DNA of 64,000 nt from assembly GCA_030267565.1 (NCBI GenBank), contig BRXU01000017.1, positions 1,086,501 through 1,150,500 on the forward strand, given 5' to 3'. Of the stretch, positions 35,501 to 44,251 are shown piece by piece. A model generated the notes under the pieces. That model was not told where the DNA came from and ran no database searches. It saw nothing but the letters and a program-made list of their open reading frames with translations. Position numbers and translations under genes: made by a program. The DNA is from Pleodorina starrii (Eukaryota > Chlorophyta > Chlorophyceae > Chlamydomonadales > Volvocaceae). The stretch's first letter is position 1. Each line of letters begins with the position of its first letter.

Positions 35501-38010
35501 GACGCGCAGCAGAACCGCCCGGAAGACCATGCCCGACTCGCCGCCAGGGGCGGCTTTGCGGAAGACGTCGCACGCCTCCTCCTGCGGTACCGGAACGGCG
35601 GGGGCACCAAACTGCAACCCGTCAAAGCGGCAAACGAGCGCCGGCTGCCCGAAGCACTTATGAAGCGCCTCACGACCGCGCTCGGCGCCACAACCGAACG
35701 CTTTGCATCCCCCCTCAATGTAGCCGACTGCGTAGATACATACTATTCACGCTTTTCAGAGGACCAGCTCTTTGGGGCGAACCACGATGCATATACGCAG
35801 CCATTCACAGGCCTCTCCATCGCCCACCCCGAGCCTACGCCGGAGGAGGGGCATCACGCCCTAAGATGGGCCTTGGGATGGGCCGAGACAGTACGGTCTG
35901 AGAGCACACCCACCGCCACCCTCCTCCTGCTGCCCACGGCTCGAACGGCGCCATATACCCGTTACCTCACCCACCCGCTGGTCACTATGATCGGCAGAAT
36001 CGACGCGTTCACGGGCACAGCCAGTCTGTACAGCGAAACCCTTGAAGATACCCCCCAACCCTACCCGATGGGCCTCACTCTTCTCTTAGTCAGCAACGCA
36101 ACTGGTCGAACCCACGCCGAACGCCTCCGTCGGACTCTTGGCATGCCGGCTGCAACCGCCACCCCCATGGAGCCCTCCCACCCCTGGAACCCGCCCCAGT
36201 GGGTGCGGAAACGGGTGCGCAGTATGAGCGACCGGCCACCCGCCGCGGCGGTACTCTCCCGTCCGTGCGACAACCTCACCTCTGCTGAGCGAAAGGCCGT
36301 CTTCCGGACATTCCACGCCAAACAGTCGCTGCGATACGACTCCCAGAACGCAATCTACACGGACGGATCTGTTCAAAAGGTAAAGGATGGCGACGAGGAC
36401 CGACAAATACTGGGAGCCGCGGCCGTCGACGCACTCACCAATAAGACGCTCCACATTGATGTAAATGCTGGACATCACGGCTGCCAAACCATCACGAGAT
36501 GTGAACTAAGTGCCATCCACCAAGCACTCTACATGCGCAGAGGCACGCCTGAGGACAACACCCACTTATCCATCTGGACGGACTCAGCCGCAGCCCTTTA
36601 CCTAATAAAAAAGATGATCAATAACCCACAGAAACTCCGGCTCAGCAAACATAAGGCCCTGCTTGAGCAGATAGTCACTACTCTTAAAAAGAGAGCAGCA
36701 TGCAATTTAACAACTTCCCTACTTAAAGTAAAAGCCCACACTGGCGTGAAATATAACGAAGAAGCAGATAAAGCAGCCGTACGGGCCGCGCGAGGCCTTG
36801 CAAAGCTCGACCCCGACGCACTGAGCACAACCGAAACATCTGACAATAACCCACGTAACCAATACTGGTGGCTACGGAAGATGCATGGGCCTGAGAAGAA
36901 TGCTGGGCACTTTGCCAACGACCTCAACCGGGGCATCGAAACCCTAGTGCGTCCGGAAACGCACTCGGGCTACACAAATGAGACAGATTACATGAAGTTT
37001 GTTGCCAATACCATACCCGACCTGGACATCAACGCCAGCGCACGCACCCTACAGCGCAAGATAGGCCGACACAAGCACGCCAAACGGTGCTTCGACTACC
37101 TGTACGGCCAACTATGGAACGCCAAGCTCGCGAACCGCTTCAGGAAATCATTGGCCCCGGGAGGCCCAGTTGCGTCAGGAAGCTGCCCCCTGTGCCACAA
37201 CCCCGACTCCGGGGGGCATATCCTGGGTGGCTGCCGCCACCCACGGATGCGCGCTCTATACATCCTTCGGCACAATCAGGCGGTTCAAACCATCACCAGT
37301 ACGCTCGCCCGGGGAATCAACGGGGGCTGCTACACGGTCATGGACGCCTGCCCCGCAGATGACCGGCCGGACTATGTAGCAGGCACAAGGCTACCGCACT
37401 GGCTGCTCCCAAACACCCCGGAGGAAGAACGGCTCAAAATGCGCCCCGATCTACTCCTCATCCCTAGCATCCCTCTCCACGAGGCACAAGAGATCGGATA
37501 CATGGGGCCCCCGGACCCTAGTCAACACACCGTGCATATCCTCGAAATAGGATACACGGCCGACACCAACCACAAGCAGAAACAACATGACAAAGCCATC
37601 CAACACTCCGAGCTAGCCCGGCTCCTCACAAAGGAGGGGTGGAAAGTCTGTTACACAGCACAGGAGGCCATCAGCCTAGGCTTCGCCGGTACCATCCGAA
37701 AAGACTTACGCCCCCTTCTCTGCACCCTAGGGGCGGGCAGTGAAGCGGCCAAAACATGCTGCAACGAACTCCACGATCACGCTGTTCGGGCGCTCAATAA
37801 GATTGTGATCACCCGGCGGCAAATGGAACGCTCCCCGCACGAGACGCAACAGCAGACGGGCACATAACTAACACATACTCGTTCTCAATCCCCACCGCGG
37901 TGGCGGGGGAGGACTGGGACCGGGGAAACCCGTCACCCCACCTCCTCTGCTCCCTTAACCCACGCCTCGGCCTCCGGTCGGGCGTATTATTATTATTATT
38001 ATTATTATTA
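26561..38010 (+). mobile_element. Intact Dualen/RandI-type non-LTR retrotransposon (11.45 kb)
   Basis: Flanked by a 13-bp target-site duplication, with no long terminal repeats. It has a 5' leader of about 110 bp, one uninterrupted 11.2-kb ORF, and a 143-bp 3' UTR that contains the palindrome CCACCGCGGTGG and ends in about nine ATT repeats. The combination of AP-like endonuclease, RT, RNase H, cysteine protease and C-terminal restriction-like endonuclease is the defining set of the Dualen (RandI) clade described from Chlamydomonas reinhardtii. An open ORF and a perfect duplication indicate a full-length, recent, possibly active copy. It sits about 650 bases upstream of SRCR gene 1 in the same orientation. 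Confidence 0.95.
26672..37867 (+). CDS. Retrotransposon polyprotein: membrane domain, protease, APE, RT, RNase H, RLE
   Basis: 3,731 residues from the first in-frame ATG; an in-frame TTG lies six bases earlier. Order: hydrophobic N-terminus; basic linker; strongly hydrophobic block about 460-715 with several possible membrane spans; Josephin-like cysteine protease (Cys780 in MCMIHAINNLL, His899 in GHAVAVR, Asp914 in WFIIDS, with the 15-residue His-to-Asn/Asp spacing of ataxin-3). Next is a Pro-rich acidic linker about 965-1280. The AP-endonuclease shows Asn1292, Glu1319, Asp1440 and Asn1442 in GDWN, and Asp1528-His1529. Reverse transcriptase has Asp2038 and FADD 2144-2147. RNase H has Asp3231, Glu3278, Asp3304 and Asp3366. 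A knuckle C-x2-C-x7-H-x4-C spans 3505-3521. The PD-(D/E)xK nuclease shows Asp3593, Glu3625 and Lys3635/3637. All key residues seen are intact. It would copy its RNA at a nicked target site. Confidence 0.95.
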   Translation: MLCLLMLTVFLLGAEACLLAEVGAREEFWPDYRAGRLIGPLPLGLQTVGDKAELRPVCLEKWLNEQGDALRRVNGRTKLTPAGSWTNVLCCNETHLSRLTATTTEPIQPAHSQAMEERNHGPRRWPPKPARNETDNIKCKWNSPHPLQPRKPIRQKPALAKHTQRAGTLSRATKTASFESTNNEALQNNSAPLRRAATLGERPEWDWNADGSPSPRTYRLCGSSWNVIQHEECSSCQWRKPNLIVRPPWASGSRKPPWSPDKAQPNMCEPRQDSIMPMQWQNPRNARKLREKQYISERTPATTHSRLCETSVSICDAFSTKQRQARMLKPAWEHLYGTQPGQAYKPAENTTHPLPSPHHEALSTMAHFVPPHLVGRCTIGDEYGVVAVQSRALPQNRLEGLKRHGTLSTGAANAIESSALRTNRGTCAASDAQPYGSREPTPHSVRGRERRNLNAVVRTSLWLLRQTGMTLLHWLQFAMMAYIQFHILLYRYMVLAPLAVALALYCARTAALITKHLAHRLLAATRLTMQANRTRRIHAEWTRVAHTILLMPLAFTPTALTLALQPLNDVVHYLISAFLLIWAGRLILVTLALPRGAALLRTVRHAIHTLHVGARQIWNAPGRLAHQLAFLTMLTLICWQLITGDIIALYLAAGILLISRIMQATPPLARLVHGHVCACALAGLLTHVPNTSQGTVAPLATALALLVLDIPEATRRNRQQHEPQYGGPDEITTRHAATPAHTTGTNNAPRRPEDIPWPPPGHPPEQETPTYHERQRAQMCMIHAINNLLGGPYIDPPHVLSYCRTMTTHMQQQGLHAAAAIWKHAHNPITGHFSTIVLNHYLRHNVRIRDASGNTLHGTHIASVSTELPIRKGDPLDTLWAQLPPHAQSWGFIVHLEGHAVAVRRQHTHWFIIDSQSPRPSRLTTNWPLAHGTIYCLQHRRNSAPCQTHVDLRNVTPPEQWTATLTTNTQNGPAATTMDTTEQHQTGHDDTRTPPEPTPTEALPSPSHEGRATAEHEAPRYTAASPNPAPMEVDDAGSPEIEAHMQPTEPGSPEGPPAHTPADPSPMDTDDAELDAEIPQPPPDASDAEGAPRPAQQDVPRPRRATANAPEARHADTGRATRRAPTPEAAAPARTSRKRTRRQVGPAPATHTITYHLLRMQGLPIRQGHNRTAADAPDGAETTETPQHNPPNPAPDPVRLAAHGTTRPTPERDAARPRPRKRPAESSPPPQSRPKPKTGPQQQHMTKYAHPKKPKTDTPAAPAKAPAQTASEPPPAAPGAPPTGYLKLVTMNTRGLQGHREGILRLVDDHKPDVLVLTETKLSAHHRRAIASMKQSMQPYQTYLSNRPHVADRANREAGVLIGVAERFSRQGSATAEPIPTELEGYIGHVRIAPPASSTLHIIGVYCPSDSTARQRIYEYGRAASAHAKAKGEHLVMAGDWNAVLKASDRSTGICNSDDRAHRCFSTDSDLRPVDTRRREYTYTQTQLGLDTHLSRIDDVLLAPQTTAAVAKEGNAYEQVYDCGGNFDHRPLCTLLPLAGLRLLPAPAAQPPTDLNPSSWSRIQLPILKESKGKARMEMEATLTGAITHLLDALRPAHETITAASTQMERAAGKDQARTILGHLRNHEAVQATNVTSLSQELGTLMLQCLGILESHCQQKPPRSGRLHARRGIGRRLTRLHDEHKALKRDLTQALHPPGASPNPTKATQQPPSRHPQEATPVPKATDQTPDPPETGTTRQTQGQGDPWDNLETRDLRTAIRSKGDEIRKVVNETRKLHMRRASRRLQRLLTKKPKQAHRQILEPDDQPRGIAAIRHPEDGHLCTDSEGILDALHTHFALLAKPVSGPRTGKYLPGEAPRNYPWEVAGAPDPLRQGLARWDGAPPSLLPGILDPCNFRTCLGHLARNKAPGPDGLPNELLQTLPDDLQTAIHHLITIMWVKAEIPPHWTQSDTVLIPKKGDPLLIKNKRPIALANTLYKLYTSHITLNIVTYSEQAHIFTEAQEGYLRQRNTERQIQNVLHAIEDAGLTGRDLFLLYIDFTSAFNTIDHDKLLMIMYDLGYPDDLIEVVSNLYSHAATRIRTEHGCTANIAIERGTIQGDTLSPVLFIIYMEPLLRWLHSGGRGYRYGCLRAEENDRHHFSSGAFADDLVILTNAVSDLRLQCSKIERYARWGALKVNVSKCQIQGILHGRARSDKDLSRGPGTQKYQTALERLLKNQIRIDDTPIPYAPPTQPYKYLGVHITPTLDWAEEVAYVRAEVDRRGRGIQSSLATPDQRINMIRTLIHPFVAYSLPTMAYTPQDIASFDAQIAGIAKRSYGLKMGFPTRAILNPTARLGLGVGTVRTLYAVRAAKTLVLSLNDDGRLGAVTRALLHLQSRYMGTVPAHELKRECQFYTTLKQLALVREAGIELTDKGTAYETTMSSLAHLIGSLNPAAEPKALALLFRCVQPLLELGLDLRALRDQNTGTHIITTDQLQLIGGRNVGSRHRIALNQLSLAMNADPSVRARAPRYRGSTSLPPELRLIPDNPGLTGLTDETAGPKPIPYGRITKYLAPKPRDPVEAMQTAHADTAPTPPGVTIADEATQPTPPGGATADPTTRRSTPRCHARQHQPRRLTDRDRLKAYLLRQNLKPVTGIVDTDAIGWNPRHTPLTIQHCEELLRHPHHKGLLTRVGSAERLLQMLLGEEPWPAEVPARYGISITQFLFGDQERVACINAEIRKRVAVDKPTPKKQRTIHPPNQGTHRTYYLVDWERTAVTKGALALYAANGYHPQAVHPHAPPNGTPPQVGLVEVDWAPTQDEGTRLAQQDNWIELLNAFRDRRAQEAGHDPGRAAETRDKHLTERQQQGRWETECLNTTRGQRLLRQFVEINVQPGNPDKDIYPTGRYTIQIGKHNGPLCGTPWEGDGDIPEGLQTIGLALVYGPQGNCVGQISVCRLRSLWYRYQDAQQNRPEDHARLAARGGFAEDVARLLLRYRNGGGTKLQPVKAANERRLPEALMKRLTTALGATTERFASPLNVADCVDTYYSRFSEDQLFGANHDAYTQPFTGLSIAHPEPTPEEGHHALRWALGWAETVRSESTPTATLLLLPTARTAPYTRYLTHPLVTMIGRIDAFTGTASLYSETLEDTPQPYPMGLTLLLVSNATGRTHAERLRRTLGMPAATATPMEPSHPWNPPQWVRKRVRSMSDRPPAAAVLSRPCDNLTSAERKAVFRTFHAKQSLRYDSQNAIYTDGSVQKVKDGDEDRQILGAAAVDALTNKTLHIDVNAGHHGCQTITRCELSAIHQALYMRRGTPEDNTHLSIWTDSAAALYLIKKMINNPQKLRLSKHKALLEQIVTTLKKRAACNLTTSLLKVKAHTGVKYNEEADKAAVRAARGLAKLDPDALSTTETSDNNPRNQYWWLRKMHGPEKNAGHFANDLNRGIETLVRPETHSGYTNETDYMKFVANTIPDLDINASARTLQRKIGRHKHAKRCFDYLYGQLWNAKLANRFRKSLAPGGPVASGSCPLCHNPDSGGHILGGCRHPRMRALYILRHNQAVQTITSTLARGINGGCYTVMDACPADDRPDYVAGTRLPHWLLPNTPEEERLKMRPDLLLIPSIPLHEAQEIGYMGPPDPSQHTVHILEIGYTADTNHKQKQHDKAIQHSELARLLTKEGWKVCYTAQEAISLGFAGTIRKDLRPLLCTLGAGSEAAKTCCNELHDHAVRALNKIVITRRQMERSPHETQQQTGT

Positions 38011-38012
38011 TT
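37985..38012. repeat. ATT-repeat 3' tail of the retrotransposon
   Basis: About nine ATT units directly before the right target-site duplication. Simple-repeat tails replacing poly(A) are common in non-LTR elements that carry RNase H. Confidence 0.9.
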
Positions 38013-38023
38013 GCTTTCATATA
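38011..38023. repeat. Target-site duplication, right copy
   Basis: TTGCTTTCATATA, identical to 26548-26560. Confidence 0.92.
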
Positions 38024-38655
38024 ATTTTAACACGCTTGATTGACGCTAAGCTACTGTATCCTGCTTGACCGGCACCGCAGAAAAAAGAAACGCAGAAATC
38101 ACAGGCCACGGAAGCGGAAGGTATGTCATCGATGCAAACTTCCTGTGGGTCTTTGCGCAAACCAGCAGACCACAACGCCCGCCGTCAGCGGCAGCGAGGT
38201 TTCGTTGCGTGCGTGGCGTCCGTCTTTACGTACTTTCCTCAACAGGCTTCATGGACTGGGCCTCAGTGCTTACACAAACTAACATCCTTGCGCAATTTCA
38301 TCTGTTATTGAGCATAGATGGGATCGAGAAGACCACCCCGCTCGCTACTTTGGAACGCCAGCAGGAACGCCGCACGCCATGCACCATTGACGCAAGTGCT
38401 TCATCGCTCGGGATTAACTAATAACGGACACCAATGCGCGCGCGTTCAGAAGGTTGCTGTCTGGCCGTCGCACGGTTGTAAATAACAAGAATGCGATATT
38501 CGTACGGTACGGCGATTACGGCACTTGATTGCCGGATGCTTGCACAGACCACAAACTCAAACCCAAACCGTCTTCCCATACATTGTAGCACAGTCTGTCA
38601 ACATAGTGTCTTACTTACGCCAGACTTGAGGGTTGTGTTTTCTTTGGTTGTCACC
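38024..38655 (+). promoter_or_regulatory. Upstream region of SRCR gene 1
   Basis: Single-copy flank between the retrotransposon and the first SRCR start codon. It presumably holds the core promoter and 5' UTR. No TATA box or other element was identified. The 11.4-kb insertion separates this stretch from any regulatory DNA left of 26548. Confidence 0.35.
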
Positions 38656-41600
38656 ATGTTAATTGGTGCAAGGCCGTCTGCTGAAAGCGCCAGGCGCGGC
38701 CTCGGCTTCAGGGCGAGCACGGCCGCCGGGAGCTTTCTGCTCCTTGCTCTGTTCGGTGCGTTTCTGAACCCAAGCCCCCATCCTCTTGTCACTTTGGAAT
38801 AAGAATTGCTACTATGAACGATGTGCCAGATGTGCAGAAAGTAACTATATTTAGTTATATAGTAACTATATAAGAACTGCCACTATGAACGATGTGCCAG
38901 ATGTGCAGATAGTAACTCTGTCCGTTTTATTTCGTCCGACTCGGTCCGATCTGGTCCGACGCATGCCGTTACCTCACCTATCTCAGCGCATAATAAGTTG
39001 GAGCAACCTTTATTATTTTTTAGCTTTATTAAGGATGCATCCTTACCTCCACGATAGTTCGCCCGTGCGATGTTTATTTCTTCCCGTCATCTTCCCGTCA
39101 GTATTCTTTTAGCAGCAGGCGCTTTACTTGTTTGGCCGCGCGTACGTTCCAGCAGTCATGCCGGCTGACGTAGTGCGTGCATGCGTGCGTGCTACCGAAA
39201 CAACTGCCGACGGGTGGCGGCAGCTAGCGTCTGGTTACGAGGGGTTACGGAGCGAGGATTACCAAGCAACCTTGCGTGCATGTACGTGACGTTTCTCGCC
39301 CTCCTGATGTTTTGAACTGCCCAACAGGTGCTTTCGTAACCACGACAGCAAAGCCAAACGGTAAGCAGATACTACTGAAGCGGCCCGGACTTGGACACGT
39401 GCGTGCGTGAAGATGGCCCGGCGCTATTATTATTGGCAATGCCCTTCTCTGCAATGACCGATATATAATCATGCAACCGTTGGTTCCATCCGCCGCCGTG
39501 TATGTTTACGGGGAGTTAGTTCCACTGTGGGCGACTCGCCCTGATGAGAATGGACGAGCACCTGGGCCGGCATTTGTCCACTGCTGTCTAGCTACGTTCC
39601 GTTGCTCGACTTGCTTGTTGATCACAGTCAATGAACGCCCGGATAGTGTCCACGTATATACATAGCTAGCTTACATGCCTTGATCTACTGCACCGACATG
39701 TACGTGCGTGTGTGCGTACGTGGATGCATGTGTGCCGCAGCGATGAAGAACGGCATCCGACTGGTTGGCGACACCGACGGCGGTGCGAAGGGGCGCCTGG
39801 AGATTTTCTCCAACAGAACCAACCTCAAAGGCAGCAGGAAAAGCGACAGCAAAGGGTTATGGTTCCCAGTCTGTAGCCAAGAGGACGAGGACACCGCGCA
39901 GGTGAGACACACAGCGCAGCGCAGGGCCCTCACCTAGCTAGCGAGGAACCACATACAACGAGGGGCCCTACCTACCGCAAATAGACCCTCAAGAGCCACC
40001 TACCGCTGATGAGCCGCCATAGTGCTGGTCCCAAGGAGGCTAAAATACTTGCTTGCTTGCTGCTCGAAACTGCACACACCATTAGGCAAAGACGGCGGCG
40101 GGCCCTCGAGGGCAATCAAGGGCAACTGAGCTACGGGGTTGCTGATAAGCGAATTTTTTTCCTAAATTACTTAGGGCATGCGTGCACACGCGCACGGTGG
40201 ATTAGCCGAATTAATTACGTACGGGCGATGGGCACCTTCTGCAAATATATACGGGGCGTACGTTGTCCCCTTCCGACATAAATAATTGCTCCTCTGTAAT
40301 TAATTACTCCGATATTAAAATGGCAAGGGCTCTCGCCGTACGTATAGACGTACGCCACATCTATCATGTGCTTTTCTTGCGTGCGGCGGGATGATCTGCA
40401 ACTGATGAAGCAGCCGGCGGTGTATATAATATACGACAAATGTTTACTGTGCGATCGCGAATGAATGGCCTAACTGATTTTGGACCCAAAGAAGGCAGCT
40501 CCGAGCCTCATTATTACGTGTGTAGCTAGGCTGTGTGTAGCTTTATTATGAGGCTGTCGCTTGTGTGCTATGTACGTAACGCATACGTGACGCAGAGACT
40601 GTGTGAGGTGATGGGCTACAAGTACGGGAGATGGTACTACAACGCCGCTGTGGCCTCCCCCTTAAAATCCAAGTACGGCACGACTTGTTATAGAGTGCGC
40701 GGATATCTCCAAGGGCCATTTGCTTGTAAAGGGTAAAGTTATGGCGAGTGAGGGTGCGGATGCACACGCATGCATACTATTATTGCTTGTTCACTCAGCT
40801 AGCGTCCATCCGCCTACCTGCAGCTTGCTGCCTGTCAGCCAGCTGCGAAATATCTACATACATCGTGCATGACATGGCATGGCTGGTATTGCCCAATGTA
40901 CCTGATACATGCGTATTCCGTTACCTGTGTGTATATATATACGTGCGTGCTGTTGTCATATATGCGTCTCCCAGGTCTCCCGTGCCCTGGACGGATGGAT
41001 TTGCCGCTCCTTTCCTTCTCTTTCTCGCATTTAAATTTCCGTCTCCTTTATTTCCTTCCCCTTCCTTCCTCGCTCCACCTACGAGCGAATAACGTAGATA
41101 CAAGTACTCTGCGGCAAGCCTGAAATGCCTCCCGAAGGAATACTTCACCGATCGCCCCGGCGGCCGCCGCCGTCACCTTCACTCCACCGCCGACACCACC
41201 GCCGCGGCCGCCGCCGGCCTCGCCGCTGCCTCCCACACCAACGACGACAACTCTGCTGCTGCTGCCATTTCTGCTGCGACTGCTGCTGCTGTCGAGCGGC
41301 ACTCTCGGCTGCTGGCTGCTGAGGGCGACACCGCCGCCGCGGCAGCTGCTGAAAAGGAGCTCGTCATCATCAGCAGCAGCGCAGCCGTCGCAACGCCCCA
41401 TCATCGTGACACGCAGCAGCAGCAGCACCGTGCCCGTGAAAGGTCTCTAGCCTATAAAACTTACGTGACGAGCTTCCCCCAGAGGTCCCCCTACCAGTGC
41501 GAATTCTACCTGGGGAACTGCCATCCGAATGGCCCCTTCGGCGGCATCGAGTGTTCGAGTAGGTGGCACGAATGCACGCGCGTCGCTCGTACGTACTAAG

Positions 41601-44251
41601 TAGTAGGCAGGGCTTTCAGGGATGCATGGGTGGGTGGCCGCGCGGGTCGTCGCGGACTGGATAGGTAGGCCGCGCCTACGTACGTACGTAGGTCGGTGGA
41701 AGTAAGAAACGACGGGTTTGGATACGGCTGGCTGCTGGCAAGTAGCATAGCTAGGTTGGCGTAGCTAGCTAAATTGTCAGGACTATAATTGCTTGAAGTA
41801 ACCCTTATGATGCTTTGTCCGTCTGTCCGTCTGTCTGTCTACCAATTACCGACAGGCAAGCCGCTGCCGACTGCGCCGCCCCGTCCGCCGTCTCCGCCAT
41901 CGCCGCCCTCGGCTCAGTATTGTAAGCACCTCGCTCGTACGTATACCACCGACTTTGTATTCAACCTGCTGTATATATGTACGTATAAATTGTTAGAAAA
42001 TAATAAAAAACACATTCTCTGATGATGTCATCGTGCAAGCTGATAAGCACGCACGTTTATTTACGTACTGCATCACGCCTTCCTGGGCGTACGTCCTGGT
42101 GCGTTCCACCCGCGAAGTACCTCGCTCGCCTGTACGTTCGGTTCGTTCGAGCGAGTTCATCATTCCATCCTGCCCTTGATTATACGTACAAATATTCCAG
42201 CCCATTATTGGTAGTTAACACTCAGCGCTTGCTGTCTTGGTTAGCTTCGGCACGCACACTACTGAAGTGCAGTAGTTTGCGTGAGGCACGGGCGAGGGCA
42301 CCTGCATGTTCAGCATCGTACATGTGCCTGACTGCTTCGTAATATTTGACCGCACCTAGCCAAAACAACGGCGTGTATGCGCGCCTGCGCTGCCGTGCAG
42401 ACGAGGAATTGATCCGGGTCGTCGGCGGCAAAGGGCCTCTAACAGGCACGGTGGAGCCCAACCTCTGCGCCGCCGCGCCCGAGGCCTTCTGCAATGCTTA
42501 CTTACCGTACGGCCGCGTCGAGCTGCTGGTACGTAATAAGGACGGCTTGCACGGCCCCTGCAAGGCTTACTTGGATGCATGCGTACGTGCGTGTGTACAT
42601 GCACTCCGCCGACAGTGGCTGCGTGTCATCATGCATATGTGAACTAACCAACCACGTATGTAAACAGAAGAACGACGAAATAAAATAAAGCAGATCGGAT
42701 GTAAAGTGACGTACCTACCGTACCTTTCCCTTTCATACTGTTCTACCCCGCCCGCCCGCTGCAGGTTGATCCTCCCGGTGGCGGCGGTGGCGGCGAAAAG
42801 ATCTGGGCGCCCCTTTGCGGGGGCGCCGCGGCTTTGCGGCAAGCGGATGCCATCGCGCGTATCGCCTGTCAAATGGTACGAACGAAATGTACAGCAGTGC
42901 GCGTGTGTTCATCATTCCTATATGTAGGATAGCTAGGGTAGGATCCTACATATATACCTGCTGGCGAGCGAGTATATATGCAGGTAGCTACGTACGTACT
43001 AAGAAACATACTATGTATGCATTGGAGTGCACGCACGACACTTTACATTATTGCGTGCATGCGTGCGTCTACAAATATTATATTCTCATAAAATGGATTG
43101 TTCATTCTTCTTCCATCGCTGACTAGCTCGAAGAATGTGCGAATAATGTAACATTGATCGGGCGCAGGAGTACGGCTGGCCAAACCTGCAGTTGACGCCG
43201 GGGACCATGATCGGCAGCCGTGTGCCCACCTCGGCGCCGTACTTCTTTACTGTGCCGAGCGGTAAGTTTGATGTACATACGCATGGCGGGTGGGGATGTT
43301 AATCATAACTAACGGGGGGAAGAAGACACGTGAACCGAGCGCTGTACCCTCTCTATCTACATGGCCATGCATGGCGGCCGCCACCGCCACCGCCGTCCGC
43401 AGCCGCTAAGTCACGAAAATAAGAATATAAAACGGGAAGAAAGCTCTCCGTCCAACTTCGTTCCAATCGATTTATTGGGGTATATGAAAATTTATAGGCT
43501 TGAAAACGAACCACCCTACCCGCCCACCTTGCTACCAACGTATGTATATATACAATTTGCTTGATTGCACATAGCTTGCTTGTAACCCAAGTGAGCAGGT
43601 ACGGCCGGCGGCCGGTACGACGACTTGCGTGCGTGCGTGTGTCCTCTGCTGGTAACGTCTGGCTAGCTGGACGGGCGGGCAAGCAATGCAACCGACGTGC
43701 CTCCCGACTGGAAACAATGGACGCGTGATCCCACGCATCTAGCTACATACGTACATCGACGATTCCTGCCTTGCACGCATTGTTTATTCGCTCTCTCGAT
43801 CGCCCGCCCGCCCTCCCATCAGGACCAGCACCTGGTGCAAAAGACTTCAATCCGGCAGCTTACCAAGGCTGGGCCACAATCACAGCCGTGCCGGACGCCG
43901 AACCCACTACATTGCAGGCCGGCAACCTTACGGTGAGCGTTACGCACTTGCTTGCACTTGCTCTCGTGCTCCTTTGCGCTTGCTTACAAGCGGCGGACAA
44001 TCACGATCGAGCGCGCGAGGTGTTTGTACGTGTTTGTTTAGGTTTGTTTCTAGGTGCTAATTCTAGGTGTTGGTTTCTAGGTGTTTGTTTCTAGGTGTTA
44101 ATTAATTAATTAATTGATTATTTTATTATAATTATAATTATAGTTAACTGATTCTATCTTTGCTCTCACATGCATGCAGGTATCGGCCACGCCCTGCAAC
44201 AGCCTCTTTGCGCTGATATGTGATACGCTTTTCGCGGGGAGGCGGCGCTGA
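38656..44251 (+). CDS. Secreted two-SRCR-domain protein, gene 1
   Basis: Eleven exons: 38656-38755, 39328-39360, 39741-39901, 40596-40672, 41098-41558, 41856-41921, 42401-42528, 42765-42875, 43168-43261, 43823-43932 and 44180-44251. Total 1,413 bp, 470 residues plus stop. Exon 1 encodes a signal peptide (GSFLLLALFGAF). SRCR domain 1 begins IRLVGDTDGGAKGRLEIF and includes WFPVCS and LCEVMGYKYGRWYYN; it ends GPFGGIECS after a large Ala/His/Gln-rich insert in exon 5. Exon 6 is a Pro/Ser linker (PPSPPSPP). SRCR domain 2 runs from IRVVGG through GRVELL, WAPLCG and AIARIACQ to FALICD. SRCR domains bind proteins or glycans outside the cell. A role in matrix or surface recognition is inferred; the ligand is unknown. 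Confidence 0.82.
38803..38912. repeat. Direct repeat pair in intron 1 of SRCR gene 1
   Basis: Two near-identical copies (about 38803-38840 and 38873-38911) of a sequence containing ACTATGAACGATGTGCCAGA. Between them is an A+T-rich inverted repeat built on GTAACTATA and TATAGTAAC. Confidence 0.85.
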
